NCBI RefSeq assembly: GCF_014639255.1
Contig: NZ_BMFV01000026.1
Coordinates: 1-64,000 of the forward strand
Direction of reading: 5' to 3'
Source of the DNA: Pullulanibacillus pueri
GTDB lineage: Bacteria; Bacillota; Bacilli; Bacillales; Sporolactobacillaceae
Length of the DNA stretch: 64,000 nt
Shown: piece after piece, positions 7,611-16,183 of the stretch
Position numbering within the stretch: position 1 is the first letter of the stretch
How the letters are laid out: every line of letters starts with the position of its first letter
Position numbers and translations under genes: made by a program
Notes under the pieces: generated by a model
The model's input: only the letters and a program-made list of their open reading frames with translations
Database searches by the model: none
What the model was told of the DNA's origin: nothing

Positions 7611-8182
7611 AGAAAAACTGGGCGTAAAAGCATGCCCGATCCTTATTCAGTTGGGCATTAAAAAGCTTTTTACCAAAATGCTTCGTCAGTATCAAGTGGA
7701 TTGGAGCGGAAGACGCTCTGGCTCCTTCGGGAACAGCAACCAGCGTTACTTCACGAGTGAACTTCGAGTTGTTCCGAGAAAGCTGACGACGAAGCAATAC
7801 GAGTAGACGCAGGAACAGGTGACTTTTAATCATAAATACTTTGGAACACACAGATAAGCTATTCCAAAATTAGCTGAGGCCACTAAGGACGATCGGCTAA
7901 AAACGTCACGTCATTAAGGGACTTCGACTAAAACCGTCACATCCGTGTGACAACGTCGAAGCTAGCACCTCAACCACCCCAAAAAGTAAAGAACACTTTT
8001 CGGGGACCCCGATGGTGCGTCGAACGTCGACCCTACCCACATCAAAAAATCGTAAAAACACGATTTTTCTGCGAGGATTATTCTCTTAGACGCTTTCCTT
8101 AGTCGTGTGGGCATGAGGAAAGCGAGCGTTCTGGAACGGAAATCCACACCATCCAGATGACCAAATTTTATACATTCTTATA
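7611..8182. repeat. Dispersed repeat, long copy (572 bp)
   Basis: Its left arm (7611-7711) and right arm (8133-8182) match the 142-bp copy at 15547-15688 nearly base for base. The two copies differ by a 430-bp core that here lies between GGAGCGGAA (7703) and GGAACGGAA (8133), both inside an inverted pair GTGGATT / AATCCAC. Sequences starting GGAGCGGAAG and ending GGAGCGGAAATC are common intergenic repeats in Bacillaceae, by recollection. No convincing protein-coding gene is seen, and this fills the 780-bp gap between the tetR gene and the aldo-keto reductase gene. Confidence 0.75.
7922..8068. other. Hairpin-rich core of the long repeat
   Basis: Three strong hairpins lie in a row. The first is nested: CTTCGAC (7922) with GTCGAAG (7955) around GTCACA / TGTGAC. 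The second pairs CCCC-A-AAAAGT (7977) with ACTTTT-C-GGGG (ending 8005). The third pairs AAAAATCG (8045) with CGATTTTT (8061). Together they suggest a structured RNA or a palindromic mobile core, not a coding region. No promoter is evident. Confidence 0.5.
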
Positions 8183-8194
8183 CTTGAACAAAAA

Positions 8195-8221
8195 ACCTTG
8201 TCACTCAAAGAGTAACAAGGT
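8195..8221 (-). terminator. Terminator of the dehydrogenase/aldo-keto reductase operon
   Basis: A 12-bp stem (8195-8206 with 8210-8221, one wobble pair) has a 3-base loop and is followed on the minus strand by TTTTTTGTTC. It lies 24 bp past the aldo-keto reductase stop. Confidence 0.85.
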
Positions 8222-8244
8222 TTCTGTATTTTGAGAGAAATCTC

Positions 8245-9171
8245 TTATACAAACTCTAGCCAGTGTAATTCTTCCTCTGTTAATTCAATTTTCGATCCTT
8301 CATAACAGGAGAGTAATTCTTCTTCATTCTGGGCACCAATAAGAGCACAAGTTGGAAACGGCTGATTAAGAACATAGGCTAAAGCAATTTGAATCGTACT
8401 TGCCTCTTTTTCTTTAGCTAATGCTTCAGCCCGTCTCAGCCTTTCCCAGTTTTGATCATTATAAAAGACACGGACAAGATCTTCATTGCTTCGGTCTTCG
8501 GGTGTAAAACGTCCGGTAAAGAAGCCTCTTGCCTGTGATGACCATGAGAGGAGGGGCATTTGCTGTTCTTTATGCCATTCACAATAGGCAGCATCCGCTG
8601 AAATACAGCCCGGCCAGTAGGGTTCTTGTGCCTTAGCGAGACTGAGATTCGGGCTATTAAAAGTGAATCCCACCAAACCCTTTTTTTCAGCATATTCATT
8701 GGCTTCTTGTAAACGCTCAGTGGTCCAATTGGAACCGCCAATAGCTTTAATCCTTCCAGCGGCAATATGTTCATTCAATGCATCAATAATCACACTCACA
8801 GGAACATTAGGATCATCTCGGTGCAAAGCATATAAATCAATATAATCGGTTCCGAGTCTTTCTAAACTTGTGAATAGGTCACTTTCAATCGCCGCAGGAT
8901 TGACACGCGGTCCATTTTGATCATGGTGAGCGCCTTTAGTCAAGATCACAACATCCTCTCGGTTATTGCGTTCTCTTAACCACTGACCAATGGCGACCTC
9001 ACTTTCTCCGCCGCAATAAATATGCGCTGTATCAATGGTATTTCCCCCTATGGCAAAATAACGATCCAATACAGTGCTCACTTGTTCATAAACACTTGGT
9101 CTAAAATAGTCTGAACCCTGAATTAATGTCGTTACAGGTTTATCAAGACCCGAGATCTTAATGGTTTTCAT
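8245..9171 (-). CDS. Aldo-keto reductase family oxidoreductase
   Basis: A 308-aa NADP(H)-dependent aldo-keto reductase with the full catalytic set: Asp47 and Tyr52 in TIDTAHIYCGG, Lys79 in ILTKG and His117 in ALHRDD. The C-terminal half has the cofactor-binding IGAQNEEEL segment. The substrate cannot be read. Its start overlaps the stop of the upstream Gfo/Idh/MocA gene by 4 bp (ATGA), so the two are translationally coupled and probably act on one sugar or polyol substrate. Confidence 0.9.
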   Translation of the reverse strand: MKTIKISGLDKPVTTLIQGSDYFRPSVYEQVSTVLDRYFAIGGNTIDTAHIYCGGESEVAIGQWLRERNNREDVVILTKGAHHDQNGPRVNPAAIESDLFTSLERLGTDYIDLYALHRDDPNVPVSVIIDALNEHIAAGRIKAIGGSNWTTERLQEANEYAEKKGLVGFTFNSPNLSLAKAQEPYWPGCISADAAYCEWHKEQQMPLLSWSSQARGFFTGRFTPEDRSNEDLVRVFYNDQNWERLRRAEALAKEKEASTIQIALAYVLNQPFPTCALIGAQNEEELLSCYEGSKIELTEEELHWLEFV

Positions 9172-10184
9172 TTGCGAATCCCCTCCATTGTCAGTTCTAC
9201 ACGGCGGCGTTCTCTTGCTGAAGTTAAACAGGCATCAAGCACTTTCATATTTAAAATCGCATCACTTGCTGGATACGGAAGCGCCTCACCATAAAGGATA
9301 CTTCTTCCTAAAGCATCTGCTTGTAAGCTATACTGATTTAATTTAGGGACCTCTACTTCCCTTGAACCCTCTTTTGTTGTGACAATAAAGTTGTCTTGCT
9401 GATCTTGATGAACAACAAATGCGGAAGGCACTTCAATTCGACCCTCTGTTCCGATCACCTCAAGTACATTCCTTCCAGCAGCCCACATCCCACAATCAAA
9501 AGTTAAGGCCACGCCATGATTAAATTCCAAAATACCCGCTGCCATCATATCGACATCACCATGCGCTTCAGAAAACAAGGCATGTACAGTAGCTGCTTGA
9601 GGTTCTTGTTCTAGAAGCATTCGTGCGGCACTAATAGGATAAACACCCACATCGTATAAAGAACCGCCACCCCATTCCTTTTTATAGCGAACATTCCCCA
9701 TGTCTCCTGCATTATTAAAAGTGAAATTGGCATAAAGCCCTCGAAGTTCACCGATCTCACCGGATTGAATAACTTCGCGTATCATCTTATACCGCGGATG
9801 ATATCGGTACATAAAAGCCTCGGCAAAAACAACTCCTGCTACGTCGCAGGCTTCTGCCATTTCTCGAGCTTCCTCTGCGTTAATAGCCAACGGTTTTTCA
9901 CATAACACATGTTTACCAGCTTGAGCGGCACGGATCGTCCATTCCTTGTGTAAATGGTTAGGAAGTGGTATGTATACGCTATCAATATTAGGATCCTCAA
10001 GTAACTCCTCATAGCTCCCATATGCTGTAGGAATATTTAACTCTTTAGCTGTTTGTTGCGCTTTTTCTAAGGTTCGGCTCGCTATAGCGGTCACTTCTCC
10101 TGTTTCGGATTGTTGAATGCCTGGGATCACTGAACGTTTAGCGATGCCTGCACTCCCAATAACGCCCCATCGAATTTTCTTCAT
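9168..10184 (-). CDS. Gfo/Idh/MocA family oxidoreductase
   Basis: A 338-aa NAD(P)-dependent dehydrogenase. The N-terminal Rossmann fold has GVIGSAGIAKR (7-17), and the family motif CEKP is at 95-98 with its catalytic lysine. The C-terminal alpha/beta domain includes GGGSLYDVGVYPI, as usual for these enzymes. Substrates are typically sugars, inositols or their derivatives; the specific one is unknown. It is the first gene of a two-gene operon, divergent from an AraC regulator that probably controls it. Confidence 0.9.
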   Translation of the reverse strand: MKKIRWGVIGSAGIAKRSVIPGIQQSETGEVTAIASRTLEKAQQTAKELNIPTAYGSYEELLEDPNIDSVYIPLPNHLHKEWTIRAAQAGKHVLCEKPLAINAEEAREMAEACDVAGVVFAEAFMYRYHPRYKMIREVIQSGEIGELRGLYANFTFNNAGDMGNVRYKKEWGGGSLYDVGVYPISAARMLLEQEPQAATVHALFSEAHGDVDMMAAGILEFNHGVALTFDCGMWAAGRNVLEVIGTEGRIEVPSAFVVHQDQQDNFIVTTKEGSREVEVPKLNQYSLQADALGRSILYGEALPYPASDAILNMKVLDACLTSARERRRVELTMEGIRK

Positions 10185-10303
10185 AAGCTTCCTCCCCTTG
10201 ACCCATTAAGATTATATTGTCATTATATTAAATCTTCTATAAAATATAAATAAAAGCTTTTTGCTCATGAATAAAACAATATTGCGATGAAAGGGTGGCG
10301 GTT
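10185..10303. promoter_or_regulatory. Divergent promoter region of the AraC regulator and dehydrogenase operon
   Basis: This AT-rich spacer holds two minus-strand TATAAT hexamers (10211-10216 and 10222-10227). Neither has a good -35 17 bp upstream. Good -10 elements with poor -35s fit a promoter that needs an activator, here presumably the AraC-type protein encoded divergently. Confidence 0.45.
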
Positions 10304-11146
10304 GTGCAGAGACAGTATTTATTGCCTACCTTTAATAAAAAAGAATACATGATCTTACCCGAATCCATTGGCTGGTATTGGGATGAGCCTTATCACCAGG
10401 TTGATCGAAAAGCAGGTACGCATAACAATTTTAGTATCCATTTTGTCGTATCAGGAACAGGTTATGTTGAAATAGATGGGCAATCTTATCCTTTAAAGCG
10501 TGGAGATGCTTTTCTCTATTTCCCTATGCAAGAACAGCGGTATTATAGCAGCGAGGAAGACCCATGGAATATCCGCTGGGTCCATTTCTACGGCAGTGTT
10601 TTAAACGGCTTTCTTTCCGATAGTGGATTTGATCGCTCTCCACTTTGGCATGTCCAACACATCACACTATTAGAATCTTCCCATCAACAGCTCCTTGAAG
10701 AAGCTGAACAGAGAAGCTTTTTACAATTATCAACCCTTTCGACGTTAACCTACACGTTTTTAATAGCGTTCATGACGCAAGCGGAACCGCGCACCTCCGA
10801 TCGAAAGCCCGAGTTAGATGATCGCATTAGAGCGCTTCTCCCTTTAATGCAGGATAAAGCGAGCGAACCCTTTGAACTCGATTACTGGGCCCATCAAATC
10901 GGAGTAAGTACGTATTATTTTTGTCGCTTATTTAAACGTGCCACCCAAATGACTCCTATGACATTTATCACCTTCTGCCGCCTGCAAATGATCAAACAAT
11001 TACTGCTCGACAACAAGGACATGGCGATTAAAGACATTGCCGAAAGATCAGGCTATACAAGCATCAGCTATTTTAATAAACGCTTTTTAGAACAAGAAGG
11101 CATGACGCCCACCGAATATCGGCAGCTGTATTTTAATAAGAATTAA
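10304..11146 (+). CDS. AraC family transcriptional regulator
   Basis: A 280-aa regulator with an N-terminal cupin-like sensor domain (GTGYVEIDGQSYPLKRGDAFLYFP, about 47-70) and a C-terminal double helix-turn-helix: LDYWAHQIGVSTYYFCRLFKR and the AraC signature IKDIAERSGYTSISYFNKRFLEQEGMTPTEYR. The GTG at 10304 is 8 bp after AAAGGG; an earlier in-frame GTG overlaps that ribosome-binding site. It is divergent from the dehydrogenase and reductase genes, which suggests it activates them in response to a sugar-like ligand. Confidence 0.88.
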   Translation: MQRQYLLPTFNKKEYMILPESIGWYWDEPYHQVDRKAGTHNNFSIHFVVSGTGYVEIDGQSYPLKRGDAFLYFPMQEQRYYSSEEDPWNIRWVHFYGSVLNGFLSDSGFDRSPLWHVQHITLLESSHQQLLEEAEQRSFLQLSTLSTLTYTFLIAFMTQAEPRTSDRKPELDDRIRALLPLMQDKASEPFELDYWAHQIGVSTYYFCRLFKRATQMTPMTFITFCRLQMIKQLLLDNKDMAIKDIAERSGYTSISYFNKRFLEQEGMTPTEYRQLYFNKN

Positions 11147-11162
11147 GAGACGTAATGACAAA

Positions 11163-11192
11163 AAAGACTCCCACCAAAAGGTGAGAGTCTTT
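11163..11192. terminator. Terminator between the araC-type gene and rpsI
   Basis: AAGACTC-C-CACC pairs with GGTG-A-GAGTCTT around an AAAA loop (one mismatch). On the minus strand it is followed by TTTTTT and so ends rpsI. On the plus strand the T-run is weak, but it may also stop the regulator transcript. Confidence 0.8.
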
Positions 11193-11208
11193 CGAAACGA
11201 AAATAGGA

Positions 11209-11601
11209 TTAACGTTTTGAGAACTGTGGTGCACGACGAGCGCCTTTAAGACCGTATTTCTTACGTTCTTTCATACGTGGGTCACGAGTTAAGTAACCTG
11301 CACGCTTAAGAACAGGACGGTATTCAGGATCAGCTTGCAATAGTGCACGAGCGATACCATGACGAATGGCGCCTGCTTGTCCGGTGAATCCACCGCCATT
11401 CACATTTACCAATACATCATATTTACCTTCAGTTTCAGTTTCTGCTAAAGGTTGTTTAATTACAGTTTTTAATGTTTCGAACGCCATGTAATCATTGATG
11501 TCGCGGTTGTTGATCGTAATTTTTCCTTCACCAGGAACAAGACGAACGCGAGCAACAGATTTTTTACGACGACCAGTACCTAAATATTGAACCTGTGCCA
11601 A
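11209..11601 (-). CDS. rpsI: 30S ribosomal protein S9 (uS9)
   Basis: A 130-aa protein ending in the conserved [14 protein letters not shown] tail, whose last residues reach the P-site tRNA in the 30S head. The N-terminal [15 protein letters not shown] block is diagnostic. It is cotranscribed with rplM 19 bp upstream, a pairing found across bacteria, and is followed by a strong terminator. Confidence 0.97.
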   Translation of the reverse strand: MAQVQYLGTGRRKKSVARVRLVPGEGKITINNRDINDYMAFETLKTVIKQPLAETETEGKYDVLVNVNGGGFTGQAGAIRHGIARALLQADPEYRPVLKRAGYLTRDPRMKERKKYGLKGARRAPQFSKR

Positions 11602-11620
11602 TGGTTTCCCTCCTTATCAA

Positions 11621-12058
11621 TTAGCCTCTTAATTCGTAGCTTTCAGGTTTTTGTGCTTGGTGTGGATGTTCACTACCAGCGTATACAAAAAGTTTTTTAG
11701 CCATTTTGCGACCTAAGCTGTTGTGTGGGAGCATGCCTTTAATTGTTCTTTCAAGCAACTCACGAGGATATTTAGCGCGCATTTCAGACGCGGTACGTTC
11801 TCTTAATCCACCAGCCCAACCGCTGTGGTTATAATATTTTTTATCTTGAAGTTTTTTACCTGTAAATTCAACTTTTTCCGCATTAATGATGATCACATAA
11901 TCTCCAGTGTCAACGTGCGGTGTATATATAGCTTTATGTTTGCCACGTAAAATGGAAGCTACTTCACTTGATAGGCGACCAATTGTCTTGCCTTCTGCGT
12001 CAACAACTAACCATTTACGTTCAACATCTTGTGCTTTTGCCATGTAAGTGGTACGCAC
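11621..12058 (-). CDS. rplM: 50S ribosomal protein L13 (uL13)
   Basis: A 145-aa early-assembly large-subunit protein. Diagnostic stretches are [20 protein letters not shown] and [14 protein letters not shown]. The start is a GTG, 6 bp after AGGAGGG, which gives the usual [10 protein letters not shown]-terminus. It has its own promoter and an L13-type leader that probably gives feedback control, and it runs into rpsI. Confidence 0.97.
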   Translation of the reverse strand: MRTTYMAKAQDVERKWLVVDAEGKTIGRLSSEVASILRGKHKAIYTPHVDTGDYVIIINAEKVEFTGKKLQDKKYYNHSGWAGGLRERTASEMRAKYPRELLERTIKGMLPHNSLGRKMAKKLFVYAGSEHPHQAQKPESYELRG

Positions 12059-12064
12059 AGTATT

Positions 12065-12120
12065 CCCTCCTCTAAAGGCGTCATTTCGTTATAAAAATCC
12101 ATCTATAGTTTACGGGGCTA
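12065..12120 (-). ncRNA. Ribosomal protein L13 leader
   Basis: The minus-strand sequence from AGCCCCGTAAAC through AACGAAATGACGCC to the ribosome-binding site of rplM matches my memory of the conserved Firmicutes L13 leader. That RNA is thought to bind L13 and repress rplM-rpsI. Position directly upstream of rplM supports it. Confidence 0.75.
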
Positions 12121-12152
12121 TTCGTGGTTATTTTATAGAAATGCCACATCAT

Positions 12153-12181
12153 AATATATAGTAATATAGCCCTTTTGTCAA
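12153..12181 (-). promoter_or_regulatory. Sigma-A promoter of rplM-rpsI
   Basis: The minus strand has -35 TTGACA (12176-12181), a 17-bp spacer and -10 TATATT (12153-12158). It lies between truA and the L13 leader, so rplM-rpsI can be made apart from the upstream cluster. Confidence 0.8.
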
Positions 12182-12205
12182 GGCCATTTGAACATTATTC
12201 AATTA

Positions 12206-12943
12206 TCAGTAACCTACCTGCCATAAATAAAGCCCTTGTGCAGGCGCTGTCGCATAGGCCTGCCTACGATCTCTTGCCTCTAAAATACTTTTGATCTCTT
12301 CAGGCTCTGCCTCACCGCGTCCAACCGTTAATAGATTGCCCACAGCAATTCTCACCATTTGGTATAAAAAGCCGTTCCCAATCATGTGAATACATATTTC
12401 ATCGTCTTCAACATGGATTTGCACATCAAAAACTGTCCTCACCTTGTCTTTGACCTGGGTGCCAGAAGCACAGAATGATGTGAAGTCATGTGTCCCCAGT
12501 ATATACTTTGCCGCCTTTTGCATCACCGAAATATCAAGGGGCACAGGCACATGATAAGTATAAAGCCTTCGAAAAAGGTCACGCTCAGGGCGATGAAGAA
12601 TTCTGTATCTATACTCTTTCTTTTTGACATCAAACCGGGCGTGAAAATCATCCGACACACGTTCAACCGTTTTAATGTGAATATCTGAAGGCACTAGTGT
12701 ATTAAGCGCCCTCTGCCAATTGTCCTCAGGGATTGAAAGGGGACTATCAAAATGAATCACTTGACCCGCGGCATGGACGCCAGCGTCTGTTCGGCCCGAA
12801 GCTGTTATTCTCATCTGCTTCCCCTTGTGCATCTTTTGTAATGCCGTTTCAATCTCCTGCTGGACGGTTCTCTTGTTTGGCTGGACTTGATAGCCAGAGA
12901 ACTGTGTGCCATCATATGAAATCGTACATTTCCATCGTGTCAC
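12206..12943 (-). CDS. truA: tRNA pseudouridine synthase A
   Basis: A 245-aa enzyme that makes pseudouridine at positions 38-40 of the tRNA anticodon arm. The catalytic aspartate is Asp53 in SGRTDAGVHA. Other family blocks are SYDGTQFSGYQ and FLYQMVRI. It starts with GTG 4 bp after the ecfT stop and is the last gene of the ecf-truA set, as in B. subtilis. Confidence 0.95.
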   Translation of the reverse strand: MTRWKCTISYDGTQFSGYQVQPNKRTVQQEIETALQKMHKGKQMRITASGRTDAGVHAAGQVIHFDSPLSIPEDNWQRALNTLVPSDIHIKTVERVSDDFHARFDVKKKEYRYRILHRPERDLFRRLYTYHVPVPLDISVMQKAAKYILGTHDFTSFCASGTQVKDKVRTVFDVQIHVEDDEICIHMIGNGFLYQMVRIAVGNLLTVGRGEAEPEEIKSILEARDRRQAYATAPAQGLYLWQVGY

Positions 12944-12947
12944 AACG

Positions 12948-13742
12948 TCAACCCCTTAAAAGCACTAGAACAGGTATGAGCACAATAACCACCAAAAGCA
13001 GCAAGGAATCCTTAAGCCCCCACTTTAATAGGCGAAGCTTTGTGCGTCCAATATCGCCGCGATAACCGCGTGCTTCCATCGCCATGGCTAAATCCTCTGC
13101 CCGCTTAAAAGCACTAATAAACAAAGGAACGAGAAGCGGCAGGATCGCTTTAATTCTTTGTGTTAAAGGGCCAGATGAGAATTCAACCCCTCGTGCCGTT
13201 TGCGCCTTCATGATCTTTTCTGTCTCTTCCATCAATGTGGGGATAAAACGTAAAGCAATAGACATCATCAAAGCAAATTCATGAACAGGAAAGCGCAATT
13301 TTTTAAATGGCCTCAGTAAATTTTCTAATCCATCAGTGATATCAATAGGTGTCGTGGTCAAGGTCAAAAGCGTCGTCATAATGACAATCACGAGTAAGCG
13401 AACAGAGATAAAAGCCGCTTGCTGGAGACCCCCTGTTGTTAAGTGAAACCAGCCATAGTCAAAAATCGCCTCTCCACTCTTCGTAAAAAAGGCATTCAAT
13501 ACAAACGTAATAATAATGACCAGAAGAATCGGTTTTAAACCCTTATAGATAAAGCGTAGCCGTACTCTTGACAAAACAATGGCCACTAAAGTCAAAATAA
13601 CAATGACACCATAAGTAACCCAGTTATTCGCTAAGAAAACAATAAATATGAGAGCGAAAACCGCTAGCAATTTAGAACGAGGGTCCATATGGTGTAGGAT
13701 AGATTTTCCCGGTACATATTGTCCAATAATTATATTCATCAT
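12948..13742 (-). CDS. ecfT: ECF transporter transmembrane protein EcfT
   Basis: A 264-aa membrane protein with several transmembrane helices and the two Ala-Arg-Gly coupling motifs (TARGVE near 185 and EARGYRG near 222) that dock onto the two ATPases. It is the shared membrane coupler for group II energy-coupling factor vitamin transporters; substrate-binding S components are encoded elsewhere. It overlaps ecfA2 by 4 bp. Confidence 0.94.
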   Translation of the reverse strand: MMNIIIGQYVPGKSILHHMDPRSKLLAVFALIFIVFLANNWVTYGVIVILTLVAIVLSRVRLRFIYKGLKPILLVIIITFVLNAFFTKSGEAIFDYGWFHLTTGGLQQAAFISVRLLVIVIMTTLLTLTTTPIDITDGLENLLRPFKKLRFPVHEFALMMSIALRFIPTLMEETEKIMKAQTARGVEFSSGPLTQRIKAILPLLVPLFISAFKRAEDLAMAMEARGYRGDIGRTKLRLLKWGLKDSLLLLVVIVLIPVLVLLRG

Positions 13743-14611
13743 GGGCCATCTTTTTCCTTTTCAAGAAATTGTGCCACATAGTGTGCGGTTTCCTCTAATC
13801 GGAAAAGAGGGGTTACAATATCTTTGCCAAACTTATCACTGACTCGCTTGAGAAAATGCATCGTTTGCGGAATATCCAAGCCTAAGTCAAACAGCAACTC
13901 TCTTTGACTAAAAACAATCTCAGGTCTATCCTTTATGACTAATCGCCCTTTATCCATGACCATAACTTCATCTGAATAGAGCGCTGCATCATTCATATTA
14001 TGGGTGACCATGATGATCGTAAGCCCCTGCTCCTTATTCAACCATTGAAATAAATCCAGAATCTCTCGATGCCCTCTTGGATCTAACCCGGCCGTGGGCT
14101 CATCAAGAATGAGGACTTCAGGTCTAATCGCTAGGATGCCCGCAATGGCCACTCTCCGCATCTGTCCCCCACTTAAATCAAAGGGGGATCTTTCTAAGAA
14201 CGATTCCGGTAGGTGCACCCATTCCAGTGCCTCACGCGCTCTTCGCCTCGCTTCATCTTCCGTACACCCAAAATTAAGAGGACCGAACATAATATCCTTT
14301 TCAACGGTCTCTTCAAAAAGCTGGTGCTCTGGATATTGAAAAACCATACCGACGCGTTGCCGAAGGCTTTTTAAATCCTTCACTTTAGAATCAGCGACAA
14401 TCTTGTGATCTCCTATAATGATTTCACCTTTGGTTGGCTTTAAAAGACCATTAAGGTGCTGCAAAAAAGAAGACTTACCTGAACCCGTATGACCAATAAT
14501 GGTGATGAATTTGCCAAAGGGGATGGATACATTAATATCATCCAGTGCTAGGCGCTCAAAGGGCGAATTCGGTTGATAAATATGGGTTAAATGTTTAACT
14601 GTAATTTCCAC
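13739..14611 (-). CDS. ecfA2: ECF transporter ATP-binding protein EcfA2
   Basis: A 290-aa ABC ATPase with Walker A GHTGSGKSS (about 39-47), Q-loop FQYPEHQLFE, signature LSGGQMRRVAI and Walker B VLILDEPTAGLDP. It pairs with EcfA1 to power vitamin uptake through EcfT. Its start overlaps the end of ecfA1 by 25 bp. Confidence 0.95.
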   Translation of the reverse strand: MEITVKHLTHIYQPNSPFERLALDDINVSIPFGKFITIIGHTGSGKSSFLQHLNGLLKPTKGEIIIGDHKIVADSKVKDLKSLRQRVGMVFQYPEHQLFEETVEKDIMFGPLNFGCTEDEARRRAREALEWVHLPESFLERSPFDLSGGQMRRVAIAGILAIRPEVLILDEPTAGLDPRGHREILDLFQWLNKEQGLTIIMVTHNMNDAALYSDEVMVMDKGRLVIKDRPEIVFSQRELLFDLGLDIPQTMHFLKRVSDKFGKDIVTPLFRLEETAHYVAQFLEKEKDGP

Positions 14612-15435
14612 AGCTCATCCACCAATTCCTTTTCGGTAAAGGCCTTTTCTGAAAGATTTAATCCATTCTCTTCAATCAATAACTGACGCAGTTTAACGGT
14701 GAAAGGTAAGTCCAGACCCATCTCGACTAAACCTTCTGGCTCTTTAAAAATATCAATAGGCGTTCCCTCTCGCACAATCCTTCCTTCATCCATCACAATC
14801 ATGCGATCGGCACTGGAGGCTTCCTCAAGATCATGGGTGATCGAAATAACCGTAATCCCTCGGGTTTTATTCAGCTCATGCATGACTTTTAACACATCAC
14901 TTTTCCCCCGTGGATCAAGCATTGACGTCGCTTCATCCAAAATAATGATAGATGGCCTTAATGCAACAATACCCGCAATGGCCACACGTTGTTTTTGACC
15001 TCCAGAAAGCCGATGAGGTTCTTGTCCTTGGAATTCACTCATCCCTACCAGTTCAAGAGATTCACTTAACCGCTGGACCATCTCTTCCCTAGGAACGCCG
15101 TGATTTTCCATTCCAAAGGCGACATCATCTCTCACTGTGGTCCCAACAAACTGATTGTCCGGATTTTGAAATACCATGCCAACAGAACGCCTTATTTCCC
15201 AAAGAGAGTCTTCATCTGAGGTGAAAAACCCCTTCACCTTAACGCTTCCTTGTTCCGGGACAAGGAGCCCATTGAGGCATTTAGCCAGTGTGGATTTCCC
15301 TGAACCATTATGGCCTGTAATGGCAAGCCATTCACCAGCCTCCACATGAAGTGAAATATGATCAAGAATCCAATCAGGATCCTCATTTCTATATTTGAAA
15401 CATAGACTCTCAATGTCAATCATCGTTTCGTTCAC
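14587..15435 (-). CDS. ecfA1: ECF transporter ATP-binding protein EcfA1
   Basis: A 282-aa ABC ATPase with Walker A GHNGSGKST, Q-loop FQNPDNQFVG, signature LSGGQKQRVAI and Walker B IIILDEATSMLDP. It is the first gene of ecfA1-ecfA2-ecfT-truA. I chose the GTG at 15435, 7 bp after AGGGGGG; the ATG at 15441 sits too close to that run. The 142-bp repeat and the rplQ terminator lie upstream, so the set probably has its own promoter, which I could not identify. Confidence 0.93.
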   Translation of the reverse strand: MNETMIDIESLCFKYRNEDPDWILDHISLHVEAGEWLAITGHNGSGKSTLAKCLNGLLVPEQGSVKVKGFFTSDEDSLWEIRRSVGMVFQNPDNQFVGTTVRDDVAFGMENHGVPREEMVQRLSESLELVGMSEFQGQEPHRLSGGQKQRVAIAGIVALRPSIIILDEATSMLDPRGKSDVLKVMHELNKTRGITVISITHDLEEASSADRMIVMDEGRIVREGTPIDIFKEPEGLVEMGLDLPFTVKLRQLLIEENGLNLSEKAFTEKELVDELWKLQLNI

Positions 15436-15546
15436 TAACATGCCCCCCTATCTCTACACTCAAACAAACAATGATAGGTCTTTCAGTGGAAGTCAAAATT
15501 GCCCTTATAAGGTCTTCCACAGAGTTATATAATCTGGACGTTATTT

Positions 15547-15688
15547 AGAAAAACCGGGCGAAATGCATGCCCGGTCCTCATTCAGTTGGGCATTAAAAAG
15601 CTTTTTTACCAAAATGCTTCGTAGTATCAAGTGGATTGGAGCGGAAATCCACACCTTCCTGATGACCAGAATTTTATACATTCTTATA
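15547..15688. repeat. Dispersed repeat, short copy (142 bp)
   Basis: It matches both arms of the repeat at 7611-8182 but lacks the 430-bp core; GTGGATT and AATCCAC here flank a single GGAGCGGA. Its left part folds into ACCGGGC / GCCCGGT and a palindrome AAAAAGCTTTTT. With the rplQ terminator it fills the 325-bp gap between ecfA1 and rplQ; nothing coding is seen. Confidence 0.75.
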
Positions 15689-15711
15689 TTTTAAAAAAGC
15701 CCAAAAAGAAA

Positions 15712-15754
15712 AAAGGGCATAAAGCCAAGGCTATAATCACCCGCTTTGCCCTTT
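15712..15754 (-). terminator. Terminator after rplQ
   Basis: AAAGGGCA and TGCCCTTT (15712-15719 with 15747-15754) pair, with AAGC / GCTT extending the stem inside. On the minus strand TTTCTTTTT follows. It ends the long ribosomal-protein superoperon. Confidence 0.8.
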
Positions 15755-15760
15755 TGATGT

Positions 15761-16120
15761 TTATACGAACTCGATGATAGCCTGTTCCGCGTTATCACCA
15801 CGGCGAGGTCCTAATTTTAGGATGCGTGTATAACCGCCTTGGCGTTCTTGGTAGCGCGTTGCAATGTCATCAAATAATTTTTGAACTGCATATTGTCCGT
15901 CTTCATTAGCGACTTCGTTGCGAACGAAAGCTGCCGCTTGACGACGAGCATGTAAATCACCACGTTTAGCTAGCGTGATTAATTTTTCCACGATAGGACG
16001 TAGTTCTTTAGCTTTGGATTCGGTTGTAGTGATTCTCTCGTTAATGATCAAATCAGTAGCCAAATCACGGAATAATGCCTTACGAGCAGAGCTATTTCTG
16101 CCTAATTTTGCGTATGCCAT
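15761..16120 (-). CDS. rplQ: 50S ribosomal protein L17 (bL17)
   Basis: A 119-aa protein with the family start [24 protein letters not shown] and the ending [14 protein letters not shown]. It is the last gene of the alpha operon, about 60 bp after rpoA, with a terminator right behind it. Confidence 0.97.
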   Translation of the reverse strand: MAYAKLGRNSSARKALFRDLATDLIINERITTTESKAKELRPIVEKLITLAKRGDLHARRQAAAFVRNEVANEDGQYAVQKLFDDIATRYQERQGGYTRILKLGPRRGDNAEQAIIEFV

Positions 16121-16183
16121 GTCAGGGACCCTCCTTCTTTTAGTCTAGTTTCTTTTTTGCGCAAAAAAGAAAGTTGGGACACG

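Noticed and set aside
7606..7851. Minus-strand open frame of 81 codons
   Set aside because: It lies in the left arm of the dispersed repeat, has no ribosome-binding site and its protein looks like translated non-coding sequence.
7962..8147. Minus-strand open frame of 61 codons in the repeat core
   Set aside because: It overlaps the hairpins and the right direct repeat, and has no start signal.
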